This document shows, one piece after another, positions 24,629 through 33,284 of a DNA stretch of 64,000 nucleotides (its first letter is position 1; every line of letters begins with the position of its first letter). The notes beneath the pieces are model-generated. The model saw nothing but the letters and a program-made list of their open reading frames with translations, had not been told where the DNA came from and searched no databases. The position numbers and the translations under genes are program-made. The DNA comes from an uncultured Collinsella sp. (GTDB taxonomy: Bacteria > Actinomycetota > Coriobacteriia > Coriobacteriales > Coriobacteriaceae): NCBI GenBank assembly GCA_958439425.1, contig CAUBVH010000006.1, positions 28,572-92,571 on the forward strand, given 5' to 3'.

Positions 24629-25756
24629 ATGAAGGATCTACTTTGTGACATATCGGCTTTTAGGTACTGGCGTTTGCCTCCTCAAGTCCGCGCTTTGTGT
24701 CCGCCGCTTCCACGACCGGAAGAAGACCGGCAGCGATATGATCTCGCCCGCAACCCGACGGCTGCGGTCGCGCTCGGTTTTCCGTTGTATACATTGGTTC
24801 GGACGAGAAACAAGCGGACATGCTCTGTCAGCATTAGGCAGCGGCTGTTTCTTGGTGAGCTCCCCAGGGAATCCGTGCTGGAAACGGAGCATGGATTTTT
24901 GGTTACGTCTCCTCTACTGACGGCATTCATCATGTCGCGGCATCTGACGGATCTTCAGCTTCTTTTGGTATTGGCGGAGATGTGTGGCTTGTTTGCGGTG
25001 TGCGCTCTGCCGGCGGCACTCGAGGCGGAGCTTTCGCGTGCAATTGATTCGGGCGCGATTTCGACAACGTTCGGTTGGGTGCGCTGTCCGTCCGAGGACG
25101 GCACCGCCTCAAATTTATGGCGTCGAGACGCTTTGGTTTTGGGCGGAGACCTTGACCGTTTTTGTTCAGATGTTTGCGGGATGCGTTATGGCAATAGATT
25201 TATGGCGGTATCGCAACTCGTTCCATTGGGTGCCGCGTCGCCTTTTGAGGTCGAGGCGTATTTGTTGCTTGGACTGCCGCGAGCCCTGGGAGGCGAAGGG
25301 TTTTGCAGCATAGAGCTCAATGTCGAAGTGACGTTAAACACAAGTGCTCGAGCGATTGTAGGAAAGTCCCGTGTATATATCGACCTACTTCTGTCTTCGT
25401 CGGACGGGAGGCGACAGGTGGCCATTGAGTGTCAGGGAAAGGCCTCGCACGGGCGCGCGGGGGATGGCTTGCGTGACGCAGACCGCATGACGGCCCTTCA
25501 AGCCATGGGCTACGATGTACTACTCCTGACACACAGACAAATATCCGATGAGGATAGATTCCGCGCGATCGTTAAGACCGTATGTAGGATACTCGATGCT
25601 GAATATCTTGATAAAAGCTCAGATGAGCAAAGGGCTGAGACATTACTCCGGTCTGAACTATTCGTTGACTGGACAAAATTGGGAGTAATCGACCGAAAGA
25701 TGCCCGTTAGACACAAAACAGCTCGATCGTGGACGGCTGCGGTTCTAAGTGAGTAG
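24629..25756 (+). CDS. Putative PD-(D/E)xK nuclease-like protein (DUF559-like)
   Basis: 375 residues from ATG 24629; GTG 24623 is an alternative and neither has a clear ribosome site. The C-terminal third looks like a Vsr/DUF559-type nuclease core: SPFEVEAYLLLGLP (Glu208), YIDLLLSS (Asp252) and AIECQG (Glu267, Gln269 in place of Lys). The N-terminal half is Arg/Leu-rich and unrecognised. The gene is flanked by direct copies of a 121-bp palindromic repeat, and its final codons (LSE and stop) come from copy B, exactly as pdxR ends in copy A. This suggests acquisition as a cassette. Role unknown; defence or toxin-like activity is possible. Confidence 0.6.
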   Translation: MKDLLCDISAFRYWRLPPQVRALCPPLPRPEEDRQRYDLARNPTAAVALGFPLYTLVRTRNKRTCSVSIRQRLFLGELPRESVLETEHGFLVTSPLLTAFIMSRHLTDLQLLLVLAEMCGLFAVCALPAALEAELSRAIDSGAISTTFGWVRCPSEDGTASNLWRRDALVLGGDLDRFCSDVCGMRYGNRFMAVSQLVPLGAASPFEVEAYLLLGLPRALGGEGFCSIELNVEVTLNTSARAIVGKSRVYIDLLLSSSDGRRQVAIECQGKASHGRAGDGLRDADRMTALQAMGYDVLLLTHRQISDEDRFRAIVKTVCRILDAEYLDKSSDEQRAETLLRSELFVDWTKLGVIDRKMPVRHKTARSWTAAVLSE

Positions 25757-25866
25757 GCTTCTGGCACTTTGGCGACCAGGCCGTTTTGCAACAAGTCATT
25801 TACCCGCGGCTTTATAAAGCAATATGGATGGTGTGCTCGGCAAGTTCCAAAAAGTCTACTCACTTA
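25746..25866 (+). repeat. 121-bp palindromic repeat, copy B (MITE-like)
   Basis: Starts TAAGTGAGTAGGCTT and ends AAGTCTACTCACTTA. The interior matches copy A with scattered substitutions, for example in TTTATAAAGCAATATGGATG, which is shared exactly. The left end provides the stop codon of the nuclease-like gene. Confidence 0.85.
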
Positions 25867-25936
25867 GTTTTTGACGAGAATCCGATGCCTAAGGTGGTCC
25901 TATTTCAGGGAGTTAACAAGTTCGTGAGGCACGAAA

Positions 25937-25964
25937 AAGGCCCGAACCATGCGGTCCGGGCCTT
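25937..25964 (-). terminator. Terminator of the rubrerythrin gene
   Basis: Arms 25937-25948 and 25953-25964 pair with one mismatch, and the minus strand continues into TTTTTCG. Confidence 0.8.
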
Positions 25965-25997
25965 ATCGAGCTAGAGGTTATCTCTCAGGCGGTTGGC

Positions 25998-26558
25998 TTA
26001 GCCGAAGTAGCGCTTGAGCAGGCCGGCGAAAGCCTTGCCATGGCGGGCCTCGTCGCGAGCCATCTCGTGCACGGTGTCGTGGATGGCATCGAGACCAGCG
26101 GCCTTGGCGCGCTTGGCGAGATCGGTCTTGCCGGCGGTGGCGCCGTTCTCGGCCTCAACGCGCATCTCGAGGTTCTTCTTGGTGGAGTCGGTCACGACCT
26201 CGCCCAGGAGCTCAGCGAACTTGGCGGCATGCTCTGCCTCCTCGTGGGCAGCCTTCTCCCAGTACAGGCCGATCTCGGGATAGCCCTCGCGATGAGCGAC
26301 GCGAGCCATGGCCAGGTACATACCGACCTCGGAGCACTCGCCCTCAAAGTTGGCGCGCAGGTCAGCAACGATGTCCTCAGAGACGCCCTCCATCTTGGCG
26401 ACGCCTACGACGTGCTCGGCAGCCCACTCGAGCTGGCCCTCCTCCTGCTTCAGGAAGCGAGAACCGGGAACGCCGCACTGGGGGCACTTAAAATCCTCGG
26501 GCAGCTGGTCGCCGTCGAACTCTTCCACATAACCGCAAACGGGGCAAACAAACTTCAT
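25998..26558 (-). CDS. Reverse rubrerythrin (N-terminal rubredoxin domain)
   Basis: 186 residues; start at 26558 (MKFVCPVCGY) with AAAGGATC upstream. The rubredoxin-like iron site comes first (CxxC at residues 5-8 and 25-28), followed by a ferritin-like four-helix domain with diiron ligands in EGECSEVGMYL, HEEAEHAAKF and HEMARDEARHGKA. Ordinary rubrerythrins have the opposite order, so this is the reverse type known as an NAD(P)H-linked peroxide reductase in anaerobes. It likely removes hydrogen peroxide in the cytoplasm. Confidence 0.92.
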   Translation of the reverse strand: MKFVCPVCGYVEEFDGDQLPEDFKCPQCGVPGSRFLKQEEGQLEWAAEHVVGVAKMEGVSEDIVADLRANFEGECSEVGMYLAMARVAHREGYPEIGLYWEKAAHEEAEHAAKFAELLGEVVTDSTKKNLEMRVEAENGATAGKTDLAKRAKAAGLDAIHDTVHEMARDEARHGKAFAGLLKRYFG

Positions 26559-26814
26559 GATTCGATCCTTTCGATCGATGGCGATGGCGCGCTCGTCCGG
26601 TCCCGTAAGGGCCCTCTCCGGACGTGCGTCTTGACGGGTTCTATTATCCATAAATGCAACCAAATGTGAAGCCTATTAGGAATGATTTTTAATAAAACAA
26701 TTTAAGCATGTGAAGATGTTGATTGATTAACGATTGGCAAGCCATATGCGGACGCCGATGAGTACAATCGGTCGAGCAAATGTTGACCCATCAACAAATG
26801 AGGGAGCTTCCTTT

Positions 26815-28035
26815 ATGCATCTAGCCCGTCGTGCCTGGTGCCGAACGTATCAAACGGTTTTTCGCATCGCATTGCCGGTGCTGCCCTATACCGAGCCACG
26901 CATTCTGGAGCACGCCGAGGATGTGCCCGCAGTGCTTCAAAAGCGTTCAATACAGCATGTTCTTATCGTGACGGATCCCGGCATTGCCCGTCTGGGTCTC
27001 ACGGCACCGCTCGAGACGGCGCTCGCGTCCAAGGGAATTAGCGCTGCGATCTATGCCAAAACATCAGCGAACCCCACGGTCTCAAACGTGGAGGAAGCGG
27101 CGTCTCTGTATCGAGCGCGCGCCTGCCAGGCCATTATCGGCTTTGGCGGCGGTTCGGCCATGGATTGCGCCAAGGGCGTGGGTGCGCGCATCGCGCAACC
27201 CAACAAACCCATCAACAAGATGCGCGGCCTGCTGCGTGTCCATCGTCGCCTGCCGCTGCTCATCGCCGTTCCCACCACGGCAGGCACGGGAAGCGAGGTC
27301 ACGCTTGCGGCGGTAATTACCGATGACGAGACGCACTACAAGTACCCCATTAACGACTTTGTACTCATCCCACGTTTTGCGGTCCACGACCCCGAGTTTA
27401 CGCGCGGGTTGCCGGCGTCCATTACGGGGCAGACGGGTATGGATGCCCTGACGCATGCTGTCGAGGCCTTTATCGGGCGAAGCACCACATCCTACACGCG
27501 CAAGATGGCGCGTCAGGCGGTTCAGCTCATCCACGGCAATTTGCTGGAGGCCTATGAGCATGGCGGCAACATGCGTGCGCGCCGCAATATGCTTTCGGCG
27601 GCGTATAAGGCGGGTGTTGCCTTTACGCGCTCCTATGTTGGATATGTGCATGCCATCGCACACAGCTTGGGCGGGCGTTACGGGATTCCGCACGGCTTGG
27701 CCAACGCTATCATCCTGCCGCATATGCTTCGCGCCTATGGCGAAGCTGCTGCTCCTAAACTCGCCGATCTCGCCCGCATGGCCGGTATCGCGCCGGCTAA
27801 CGCGCAGGACAGCCTGGCGGCCGAGGCCTTTATCGATTGGGTCGACCGCATGAACGAGGCCCTGGGAATCCCCAAATATGTCTCGGGTATTCGCCGCTCC
27901 GATATTCCGCAAATGGCGACGCATGCCGATGCCGAGGCCAATCCGCTGTACCCCGTTCCGCTATTAATGGACCGCTTGGAGCTCGAGCATATGTATGAAG
28001 TCGTTGCAGGTGGTATGTTTGAGGGCGAGAACTAG
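26815..28035 (+). CDS. Iron-containing alcohol dehydrogenase
   Basis: 406 residues; the ATG at 26815 follows GAGGGAG. Group-III dehydrogenase motifs are clear: GFGGGSAMDCAKG (NAD-binding), PTTAGTGSEVT, and the metal-binding His in HAIAHSLGGRYGIPHGLANA. It interconverts an aldehyde and an alcohol with NAD(P)H. The aldehyde dehydrogenase follows by eight bases, so the pair may carry out fermentation or aldehyde detoxification. Substrate unspecified. Confidence 0.93.
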   Translation: MHLARRAWCRTYQTVFRIALPVLPYTEPRILEHAEDVPAVLQKRSIQHVLIVTDPGIARLGLTAPLETALASKGISAAIYAKTSANPTVSNVEEAASLYRARACQAIIGFGGGSAMDCAKGVGARIAQPNKPINKMRGLLRVHRRLPLLIAVPTTAGTGSEVTLAAVITDDETHYKYPINDFVLIPRFAVHDPEFTRGLPASITGQTGMDALTHAVEAFIGRSTTSYTRKMARQAVQLIHGNLLEAYEHGGNMRARRNMLSAAYKAGVAFTRSYVGYVHAIAHSLGGRYGIPHGLANAIILPHMLRAYGEAAAPKLADLARMAGIAPANAQDSLAAEAFIDWVDRMNEALGIPKYVSGIRRSDIPQMATHADAEANPLYPVPLLMDRLELEHMYEVVAGGMFEGEN

Positions 28036-28043
28036 GAGGGTCC

Positions 28044-29423
28044 ATGAACACCGAGGAAATTGCGCGCATCGTCGGCGATCAGCGCGCCTACTTTAAGACG
28101 CACGCCACGTTTGATGTCGATGCTCGACGTCGTGCGCTCGTGAGTTTACGCGACGCGGTGCGGGCTCACGAGGCCGATATTGCCCATGCGCTCAAGACCG
28201 ATTTGGGAAAGTCGCATGACGAGGCGTATATGTGCGAGATCGGCACCTCGCTTTCCGAGATTCGTTATCAGATTGCGCATGTGGCTCGATGGAGTCGCTC
28301 GCGTCTGCGTCCGTGTGACCTCGCCAACGCCGTGAGTGTGTGCAAGACGCAGTCCGTGCCCTATGGCGTCACGCTCATCATGGCTCCGTGGAACTATCCG
28401 TTTTTGCTGACGCTCGAGCCGCTCGCTGGCGCCCTTGCCGCGGGCAATACCGTGGTCATCAAGCCGAGCGCCTATGCTCCGGCATCGAGCGCGGTGCTCA
28501 AGCAAATCAGTGAAGAGACATTTGATCCGCGCTTGGTGACGGTTGTCGAGGGCGGGCGTGCCGAGAATGAAGCGCTGCTCGACGAGTGCTGGGACAAGAT
28601 CTTCTTTACCGGTAGCGTTCCGGTCGGCAAACTCGTCATGGAGCGTGCAAGTAAAAATCTTACGCCCGTGACGCTTGAGCTGGGCGGAAAGAGCTCCTGC
28701 ATCGTGGATGCGACGGCAAACTTGAAGGCCGCGGCACGGCGTATCGCCTTTGGTAAATGGCTCAATGTGGGGCAGACCTGCGTGGCGCCCGACTACCTGC
28801 TGGTCGACACGCGCGTGCACGACGAGCTGCTGGGTCTCATCAAGGAAGAGACCCGCCGTATGTTTGGCGAGCATCCGCTCGATAACGAAGATTACGGGCA
28901 TATCGTCAACGCCAAGCATTTTGCGCGCGTGCGCGGGCTGATCGATCCCGATAAGGTCGTGCTTGGAGGTACCGCGCGCGAGACTTCGCTCAAGATCGAG
29001 CCGACGATTTTGGACGGCGTGTCCCCCGATGACGCCGTGATGCAGGAGGAGATTTTCGGCCCCATCTTGCCGGTGCTGACGTTTGAGAGCCTAGACGAGG
29101 CCGAGACGTTTATTACGGATCGTCCGACGCCGCTGGCCCTGTATATCTTTAGCCAGGACCGTGAGGTTCAGCGGCGCTTTGTGCGTTACGTGCCCTTTGG
29201 TGGTGGCTGTGTTAATGACACCATTATGCATTTGGCCACGAGCCATATGGGCTTTGGCGGCATGGGGGCGAGCGGTATGGGACAGTACCATGGACACGAG
29301 AGCTTCGATACGTTTAGCCACAAGAAGAGCATCGTGAACAAGGCAACGTGGCTGGACGTGCCGTTCCGCTATGCCCCTTACGCAAGCTGGAAGCACAAGT
29401 TCGTGCGCATGTTTGTGCATTAG
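28044..29423 (+). CDS. Aldehyde dehydrogenase family protein
   Basis: 459 residues, ATG after GGAGGGTCC. It has the ALDH superfamily active site: VTLELGGKSS with the general-base Glu and GQTCVAPDY with the nucleophile Cys; MAPWNYPF and FFTGSVPVGK in the NAD-binding domain. The length and C terminus (SHMGFGGMGASGMGQYHG, then a hydrophobic/basic tail) match the class-3/fatty-aldehyde-type short ALDHs. It oxidises an aldehyde to the acid. It is the second gene of an operon with the Fe-alcohol dehydrogenase. Confidence 0.93.
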   Translation: MNTEEIARIVGDQRAYFKTHATFDVDARRRALVSLRDAVRAHEADIAHALKTDLGKSHDEAYMCEIGTSLSEIRYQIAHVARWSRSRLRPCDLANAVSVCKTQSVPYGVTLIMAPWNYPFLLTLEPLAGALAAGNTVVIKPSAYAPASSAVLKQISEETFDPRLVTVVEGGRAENEALLDECWDKIFFTGSVPVGKLVMERASKNLTPVTLELGGKSSCIVDATANLKAAARRIAFGKWLNVGQTCVAPDYLLVDTRVHDELLGLIKEETRRMFGEHPLDNEDYGHIVNAKHFARVRGLIDPDKVVLGGTARETSLKIEPTILDGVSPDDAVMQEEIFGPILPVLTFESLDEAETFITDRPTPLALYIFSQDREVQRRFVRYVPFGGGCVNDTIMHLATSHMGFGGMGASGMGQYHGHESFDTFSHKKSIVNKATWLDVPFRYAPYASWKHKFVRMFVH

Positions 29424-29448
29424 AATCAGATGACATAGGGATAAACAA

Positions 29449-29482
29449 AGTGGCCGTCCCCGCGTAAGCGAAGACGGCCACT
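29449..29482 (+). terminator. Hairpin after the ALDH gene
   Basis: AGTGGCCGTC (29449-29458) pairs perfectly with GACGGCCACT (29473-29482). The following T content is modest. The 200 bases to the next gene show nothing else. Confidence 0.65.
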
Positions 29483-29687
29483 TCTCACGATGAAAACGTG
29501 TATCGGAGTTGGCAAGACCCGCTGCCACGGGTGCCATTCGTGTTCCTATCTTATCTGCAAGCGTTCCGTCGCGCAAGCGTTGCGGCAAACGATTGAAAGA
29601 CGCAGACAGGATGAATTTGTGTCCGCACGGGCCCGTAGACTTCTCAACTATGTTGTGGATGCTCGCTAATCGGTAATGGAGGCGCAC

Positions 29688-29867
29688 GTGTTTGATGACG
29701 ATGACCTGTTCGATCTGACAGACGATTCGTTTGAGTGGGATATGCTACTCGATGACGATGAGTTGGAGCAGGACCGTAAAAAGCGGCAGGGCAAGAAGGC
29801 TCAGGATGACGTTTCGAAAAAGCAAGACAAGCGCCGCCGAGGTCTGTTGGACGGGCTCTTTGGGTAA
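29688..29867 (+). CDS. Small acidic/basic protein of unknown function
   Basis: 59 residues from GTG 29688, chosen because GGAGG lies five bases upstream; ATG 29676 overlaps that site. The N-terminal half is very acidic (FDDDDLFDLTDDSFEWD), the C-terminal half basic (KKRQGKK, KKQDKRRRG) and the end is GLLDGLFG. Such charge segregation suggests a binding or adaptor protein. No family recognised. It lies 66 bases before the phosphoesterase gene in the same direction. Confidence 0.55.
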   Translation: MFDDDDLFDLTDDSFEWDMLLDDDELEQDRKKRQGKKAQDDVSKKQDKRRRGLLDGLFG

Positions 29868-29933
29868 CTGTCGCATCGCTGCGTCTGTATACTAAACAAG
29901 TCTTGTACGCGCTGCGAAATGAGGGCATAGACG

Positions 29934-30479
29934 ATGATGTGGTTTACCGCCGATCTGCACCTGGGCGATACGAATATCTTGCACGACGTGGATCGACCGT
30001 TTGATTCGGTCGAGGAGATGAACCGCAAGGTCATCGATGCCATCAATGAGTGCGTGGCTGTGGACGACCGCCTCTATATCCTGGGAGACTTTACGTATCG
30101 TTTGCCCATGGCGGAGGCAGTGCGCCTGCGCGAGCGCATCGAATGCCAGAACGTGACGCTCATCCGTGGTAACCATGATGGCGATTGGGGAGATCCGGAC
30201 GCGCCGCACATTTGGGATGAGGTGCGCGATTATCTGGAGGTCGCCCCCGGTTACGCTAAGGGCCATCGCCTGGTAATGAGCCATTACCCCATGCTCAGCT
30301 GGAATGGCAAGGCGCGCGGCGCCATCATGCTGCACGGGCACATTCACAGCAGGGGAGACCGCACCAACGTGCGCAATCGCGATCGCGAGCGCCCTATCTT
30401 TCGCTACGACGTTGGCCTCGATGCCAACAACTACAAGCCCGTAAGCCGCGACCAGATTCTCGGCTTCTTTGGACTGTAG
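29934..30479 (+). CDS. Metallophosphoesterase
   Basis: 181 residues; MMW start, with ATG 29937 equally possible. The calcineurin-like metal motifs appear in order: TADLHLGD (Asp7, His9), LGDFTY, RGNHDG, MSHYP and LHGHIHS. The small size resembles YfcE/phage-type phosphoesterases. It hydrolyses a phosphomono- or diester in the cytoplasm. Substrate unknown. Confidence 0.88.
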   Translation: MMWFTADLHLGDTNILHDVDRPFDSVEEMNRKVIDAINECVAVDDRLYILGDFTYRLPMAEAVRLRERIECQNVTLIRGNHDGDWGDPDAPHIWDEVRDYLEVAPGYAKGHRLVMSHYPMLSWNGKARGAIMLHGHIHSRGDRTNVRNRDRERPIFRYDVGLDANNYKPVSRDQILGFFGL

Positions 30480-30486
30480 CCCTCAA

Positions 30487-30521
30487 ACCACCACAAAGGG
30501 GACAGGCACCTTTGTGGTGGT
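30487..30521 (+). repeat. GGGACAGG-core hairpin element, copy 2
   Basis: ACCACCACAAAGG (30487-30499) pairs perfectly with CCTTTGTGGTGGT (30509-30521), with GGACAGGCA in the loop. It sits just after the phosphoesterase stop. Confidence 0.75.
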
Positions 30522-30543
30522 CCTTGCATAGATTGGAGTCGCT

Positions 30544-31308
30544 ATGAAGCAATTGCTCATTCGTGCCGACGATATCGGTTATTCGTATGCCGTTAACCTG
30601 GGGATTGCCCGCAGCATCAATGAGGGTCTGGTGCGCTCGGCGGGCTTGATGCCCAATATGCCCGAGGCTGAGCGCGGCTGGTCGCTCGTGGCGGATGCCG
30701 GCATTGCGGTGGGCCAGCATACCAACGTGTGTCTGGGCAAGCCGTGTGCCGACCCGGAGCTCATTCCGAGTATGCTCAACGAGAGCGGCGAGTTCCATAG
30801 CAGCCGTACCTTCCGCGAGCATTTTAAGCGCGGCGAAGAACTGATCGACTTTGATGAGGCCTGCATCGAGATCCGCGCGCAGCATGACCGCTTTGTAGAG
30901 ATTGTGGGCCGCGAACCCGATTACTTTGAGGCCCATGCCGTCATGAGCAAAAACCTTAACCGAGCGATCTCGGCGGTTGCTCAGGAACTGGGCCTTAAGG
31001 AACAGAAGGCGAGCTTCGACCCCACGGCGGTTGTGCGATGCGGTGCCACCGACCTGCGCATGGTGATGCACTCGATGGAGCCAGGCTACGAACCCAAGGA
31101 CTCGATTATGCGGACGGTTCGCGAGATGGCGGACGGCGAGACGGTCGTCTTTGTGTGCCATCCGGGCTATCTCGATCGTTTTATCTTGGAGAACAGCTCG
31201 CTTACGACCGATCGCACCAAGGAAGTCGATGCGCTGATCGACCCCGAGCTTCGCGCTTGGCTTGAGTCTCAATCCGATCTTCGCCTGATCGACTACCGCG
31301 ACCTGTAA
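30544..31308 (+). CDS. ChbG/YdjC-family carbohydrate deacetylase
   Basis: 254 residues, ATG after TTGGAG. It starts with the family motif LLIRADDIGYSYAVN (metal-binding Asp pair) and has further likely ligands in GQHTN and EAHAVMSKN, and VFVCHPGY near the end. ChbG proteins remove acetyl groups from chitooligosaccharides such as diacetylchitobiose 6-phosphate. The usual GLHL and SHxH motifs are modified here (GQHTN, EAHAV), so the substrate may differ. It has no chb neighbours. Confidence 0.82.
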   Translation: MKQLLIRADDIGYSYAVNLGIARSINEGLVRSAGLMPNMPEAERGWSLVADAGIAVGQHTNVCLGKPCADPELIPSMLNESGEFHSSRTFREHFKRGEELIDFDEACIEIRAQHDRFVEIVGREPDYFEAHAVMSKNLNRAISAVAQELGLKEQKASFDPTAVVRCGATDLRMVMHSMEPGYEPKDSIMRTVREMADGETVVFVCHPGYLDRFILENSSLTTDRTKEVDALIDPELRAWLESQSDLRLIDYRDL

Positions 31309-31317
31309 GGACCCAAG

Positions 31318-31350
31318 CCACCACAAAGGGGATAGGCACCCTCGCGGTGG
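31318..31350 (+). repeat. GGGACAGG-like hairpin element, copy 3 (degenerate)
   Basis: CCACCACAAAGGG and CCCTCGCGGTGG flank GATAGGCA, a decayed relative of copy 2. Both lie next to the deacetylase gene. Confidence 0.6.
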
Positions 31351-31447
31351 ATCTGGCGCCGTTGCCATTATGGCTGCGGCGCCTTTTTTGTCCGCGTGGC
31401 GCGGTAGAGTGTAGAAGGTTGAAATTTGCGTCCATCGAGGAGCTGCT

Positions 31448-33205
31448 ATGAACGAGATCAAGTGCCCGCATTGCGGCGAAGTTTTTAAGGTCGATGCGTC
31501 CGGTTATGCGGATATCGTCAAGCAGGTGCGCGATGCCGAGTTCTCGCGCGATCTTGATGAGCGTGTAAAGGCCGTCCAGCGTGAGGGGGAGCAGGCGTTG
31601 GAGCTTGAGCGCTCTCGTTCGACGGCCGCCCTGCAGGAGGTGGAGTCTCAGCGTAGCGCTCAACTTGCCGAGCAGAAAAACGCCGCGGCTCAGGAGCTGG
31701 CACAAGAGGTTGCCAAGCGTGATGCCGAGCTTGCCGAATTGCGTGCCAAGCTCGAGGGCGCTGCCGCAGAGCGCGAGAGTGCAAGCCAGCGCGCGGCGGT
31801 TGAGGCCCGTGCCGACGCTCAAAAGGAGAACGCCGAGCTCCAGCGCGAAATCGACAACTTGCGTGCGCAGCTGGGGCGCAAGGATGACGAAGCCAAGCTT
31901 GCCGAGTCGGCGGCGCGCAATGCTGCTCAAAACGATGTAGCTGCACGAGATGCCCAGATTGCCGAGCTGCAGGCCAAGCTTGCTGCGGCGGACAAGGCCC
32001 AGGAGATGGCGCTTGCCGCTGCCGCGGCAGAGTCGCAGCGTGAACTCGATGCCGCTCGTAGCGAGGCCGAACGCATACTCACAGACTACCGCGCGAAGGT
32101 GCAGGAGAAGTTTTCCGCCGCAAAGGCTCAGTCTGAGCAGGAGGCCGAGGGCCTGCGCGCCCAGCTGCGCGAGCAGGAGCTGATGGCAAAAATGAACCTG
32201 TCGGAGGCGGTTGCCGCGGCGGAGCGAGAGCGCGATGAGGCGCGTGCCAAACTGACGAGCGAGCTGGCGGTGCGCGATTCGCGCGAAGAGCAGGCCAAGG
32301 CAGCACATGAGCTCGAGCTTGCGCAGGCCAAGCGCGCGAGCGATGACCTGATTCGCTACAAGGATGAAGAGATCGAGCGCCTTAAGGATATGAAGGTCCG
32401 CCTGTCCACCAAGATGGTGGGCGAGTCGCTCGAGCAGCACTGCGAAACCGAGTTTAACCGTCTGCGTATGACGGCGTTTCCTAACGCGTACTTCGAGAAA
32501 GATAACGATGCGTCCGAGGGCACCAAGGGCGACTTTATCTTCCGCGAGTGCGATGCGAGCGGCAACGAGGTCATTTCGATTATGTTCGAGATGAAAAACG
32601 AGAACGACGAAACCGCGACCAAACACAAGAACGAGGATTTCTTTAAGAAGCTCGATCACGATCGTCGCCAGAAAGGCTGCGAGTATGCGGTGCTCTGCAC
32701 GCTGCTCGAGCCCGAGAGCGAGCTTTACAACGCGGGAATCGTGGACGTGAGCTATCGCTACGAGAAGATGTATGTGATCCGCCCGCAGTTCTTCATTCCC
32801 ATCATTACGCTGCTGCGCAATGCTGCCATGGGTTCGCTTCGCTATAAGCAGGAACTGGCGGAGTACAAGCAGCAGAATATCGATGTCACGAACTTCGAAG
32901 CCAAGATGGAGAAGTTCAAGAACGATTTCGGCCGCAACTACGAGATCGCGAGTCGCAAGTTCCAAACGGCGATCGATGAAATCGACAAGACGATTAGCCA
33001 TCTGCAGAAAACCAAGGAGGCGTTGCTGTCCTCCGAGAACAATCTGCGCCTAGCTAACAAGAAGGCCGATGATCTTACCATTCGCAAGCTCACGTGGGGT
33101 AACAAGACCATGAAGGCGGCGTTTGACGAGGCGCGCGGGGCTGTGCCAGAGACAAACGATGAGCCAGCCGAGGCGGATTCGTATGAGGTCGAGGATGCCG
33201 AATAG
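31448..33205 (+). CDS. DUF2130 protein: zinc-ribbon-like start, coiled coil, nuclease-like core
   Basis: 585 residues, ATG after GAGGAG. The N terminus has CPHCG (residues 6-10), half of a zinc ribbon. Residues about 20-310 are a long Ala/Glu/Arg/Lys coiled coil. Residues about 315-460 are the DUF2130 domain, with MVGESLEQHCETEFN, GDFIFRE and IMFEMKNEN; the D...E-x-K arrangement fits the PD-(D/E)xK nuclease fold. A second coiled region and an acidic tail finish the protein. The biological role of DUF2130 proteins is not established. Confidence 0.85.
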   Translation: MNEIKCPHCGEVFKVDASGYADIVKQVRDAEFSRDLDERVKAVQREGEQALELERSRSTAALQEVESQRSAQLAEQKNAAAQELAQEVAKRDAELAELRAKLEGAAAERESASQRAAVEARADAQKENAELQREIDNLRAQLGRKDDEAKLAESAARNAAQNDVAARDAQIAELQAKLAAADKAQEMALAAAAAESQRELDAARSEAERILTDYRAKVQEKFSAAKAQSEQEAEGLRAQLREQELMAKMNLSEAVAAAERERDEARAKLTSELAVRDSREEQAKAAHELELAQAKRASDDLIRYKDEEIERLKDMKVRLSTKMVGESLEQHCETEFNRLRMTAFPNAYFEKDNDASEGTKGDFIFRECDASGNEVISIMFEMKNENDETATKHKNEDFFKKLDHDRRQKGCEYAVLCTLLEPESELYNAGIVDVSYRYEKMYVIRPQFFIPIITLLRNAAMGSLRYKQELAEYKQQNIDVTNFEAKMEKFKNDFGRNYEIASRKFQTAIDEIDKTISHLQKTKEALLSSENNLRLANKKADDLTIRKLTWGNKTMKAAFDEARGAVPETNDEPAEADSYEVEDAE

Positions 33206-33225
33206 GGTATAGCGGATAGTGCAAA

Positions 33226-33261
33226 AGCGGGGCCGCTGGCGATGTTGCCAGCGGCCCCGCT
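33226..33261. terminator. Bidirectional terminator between convergent genes
   Basis: A perfect 15-bp stem (33226-33240 with 33247-33261) lies between the DUF2130 stop and the helicase stop, flanked by AAAA and TTCGTTT. Confidence 0.85.
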
Positions 33262-33284
33262 TCGTTTCGTCCCATTCTGTTCGG

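Noticed and set aside
24326..25866. Composite transposon or insertion sequence
   Set aside because: No transposase is encoded between the repeats; the only gene is nuclease-like. The repeats are therefore called MITE-like.
26559..26814. Rex or other redox operator between rubrerythrin and the alcohol dehydrogenase
   Set aside because: The A+T-rich stretch TGTTGATTGATTAACGATT lacks the symmetry of a Rex site.
31202..33001. 599-codon minus-strand frame opposite the DUF2130 gene
   Set aside because: The plus strand encodes a recognisable DUF2130 protein with a good start. The antisense product is low-complexity Leu/Arg sequence.
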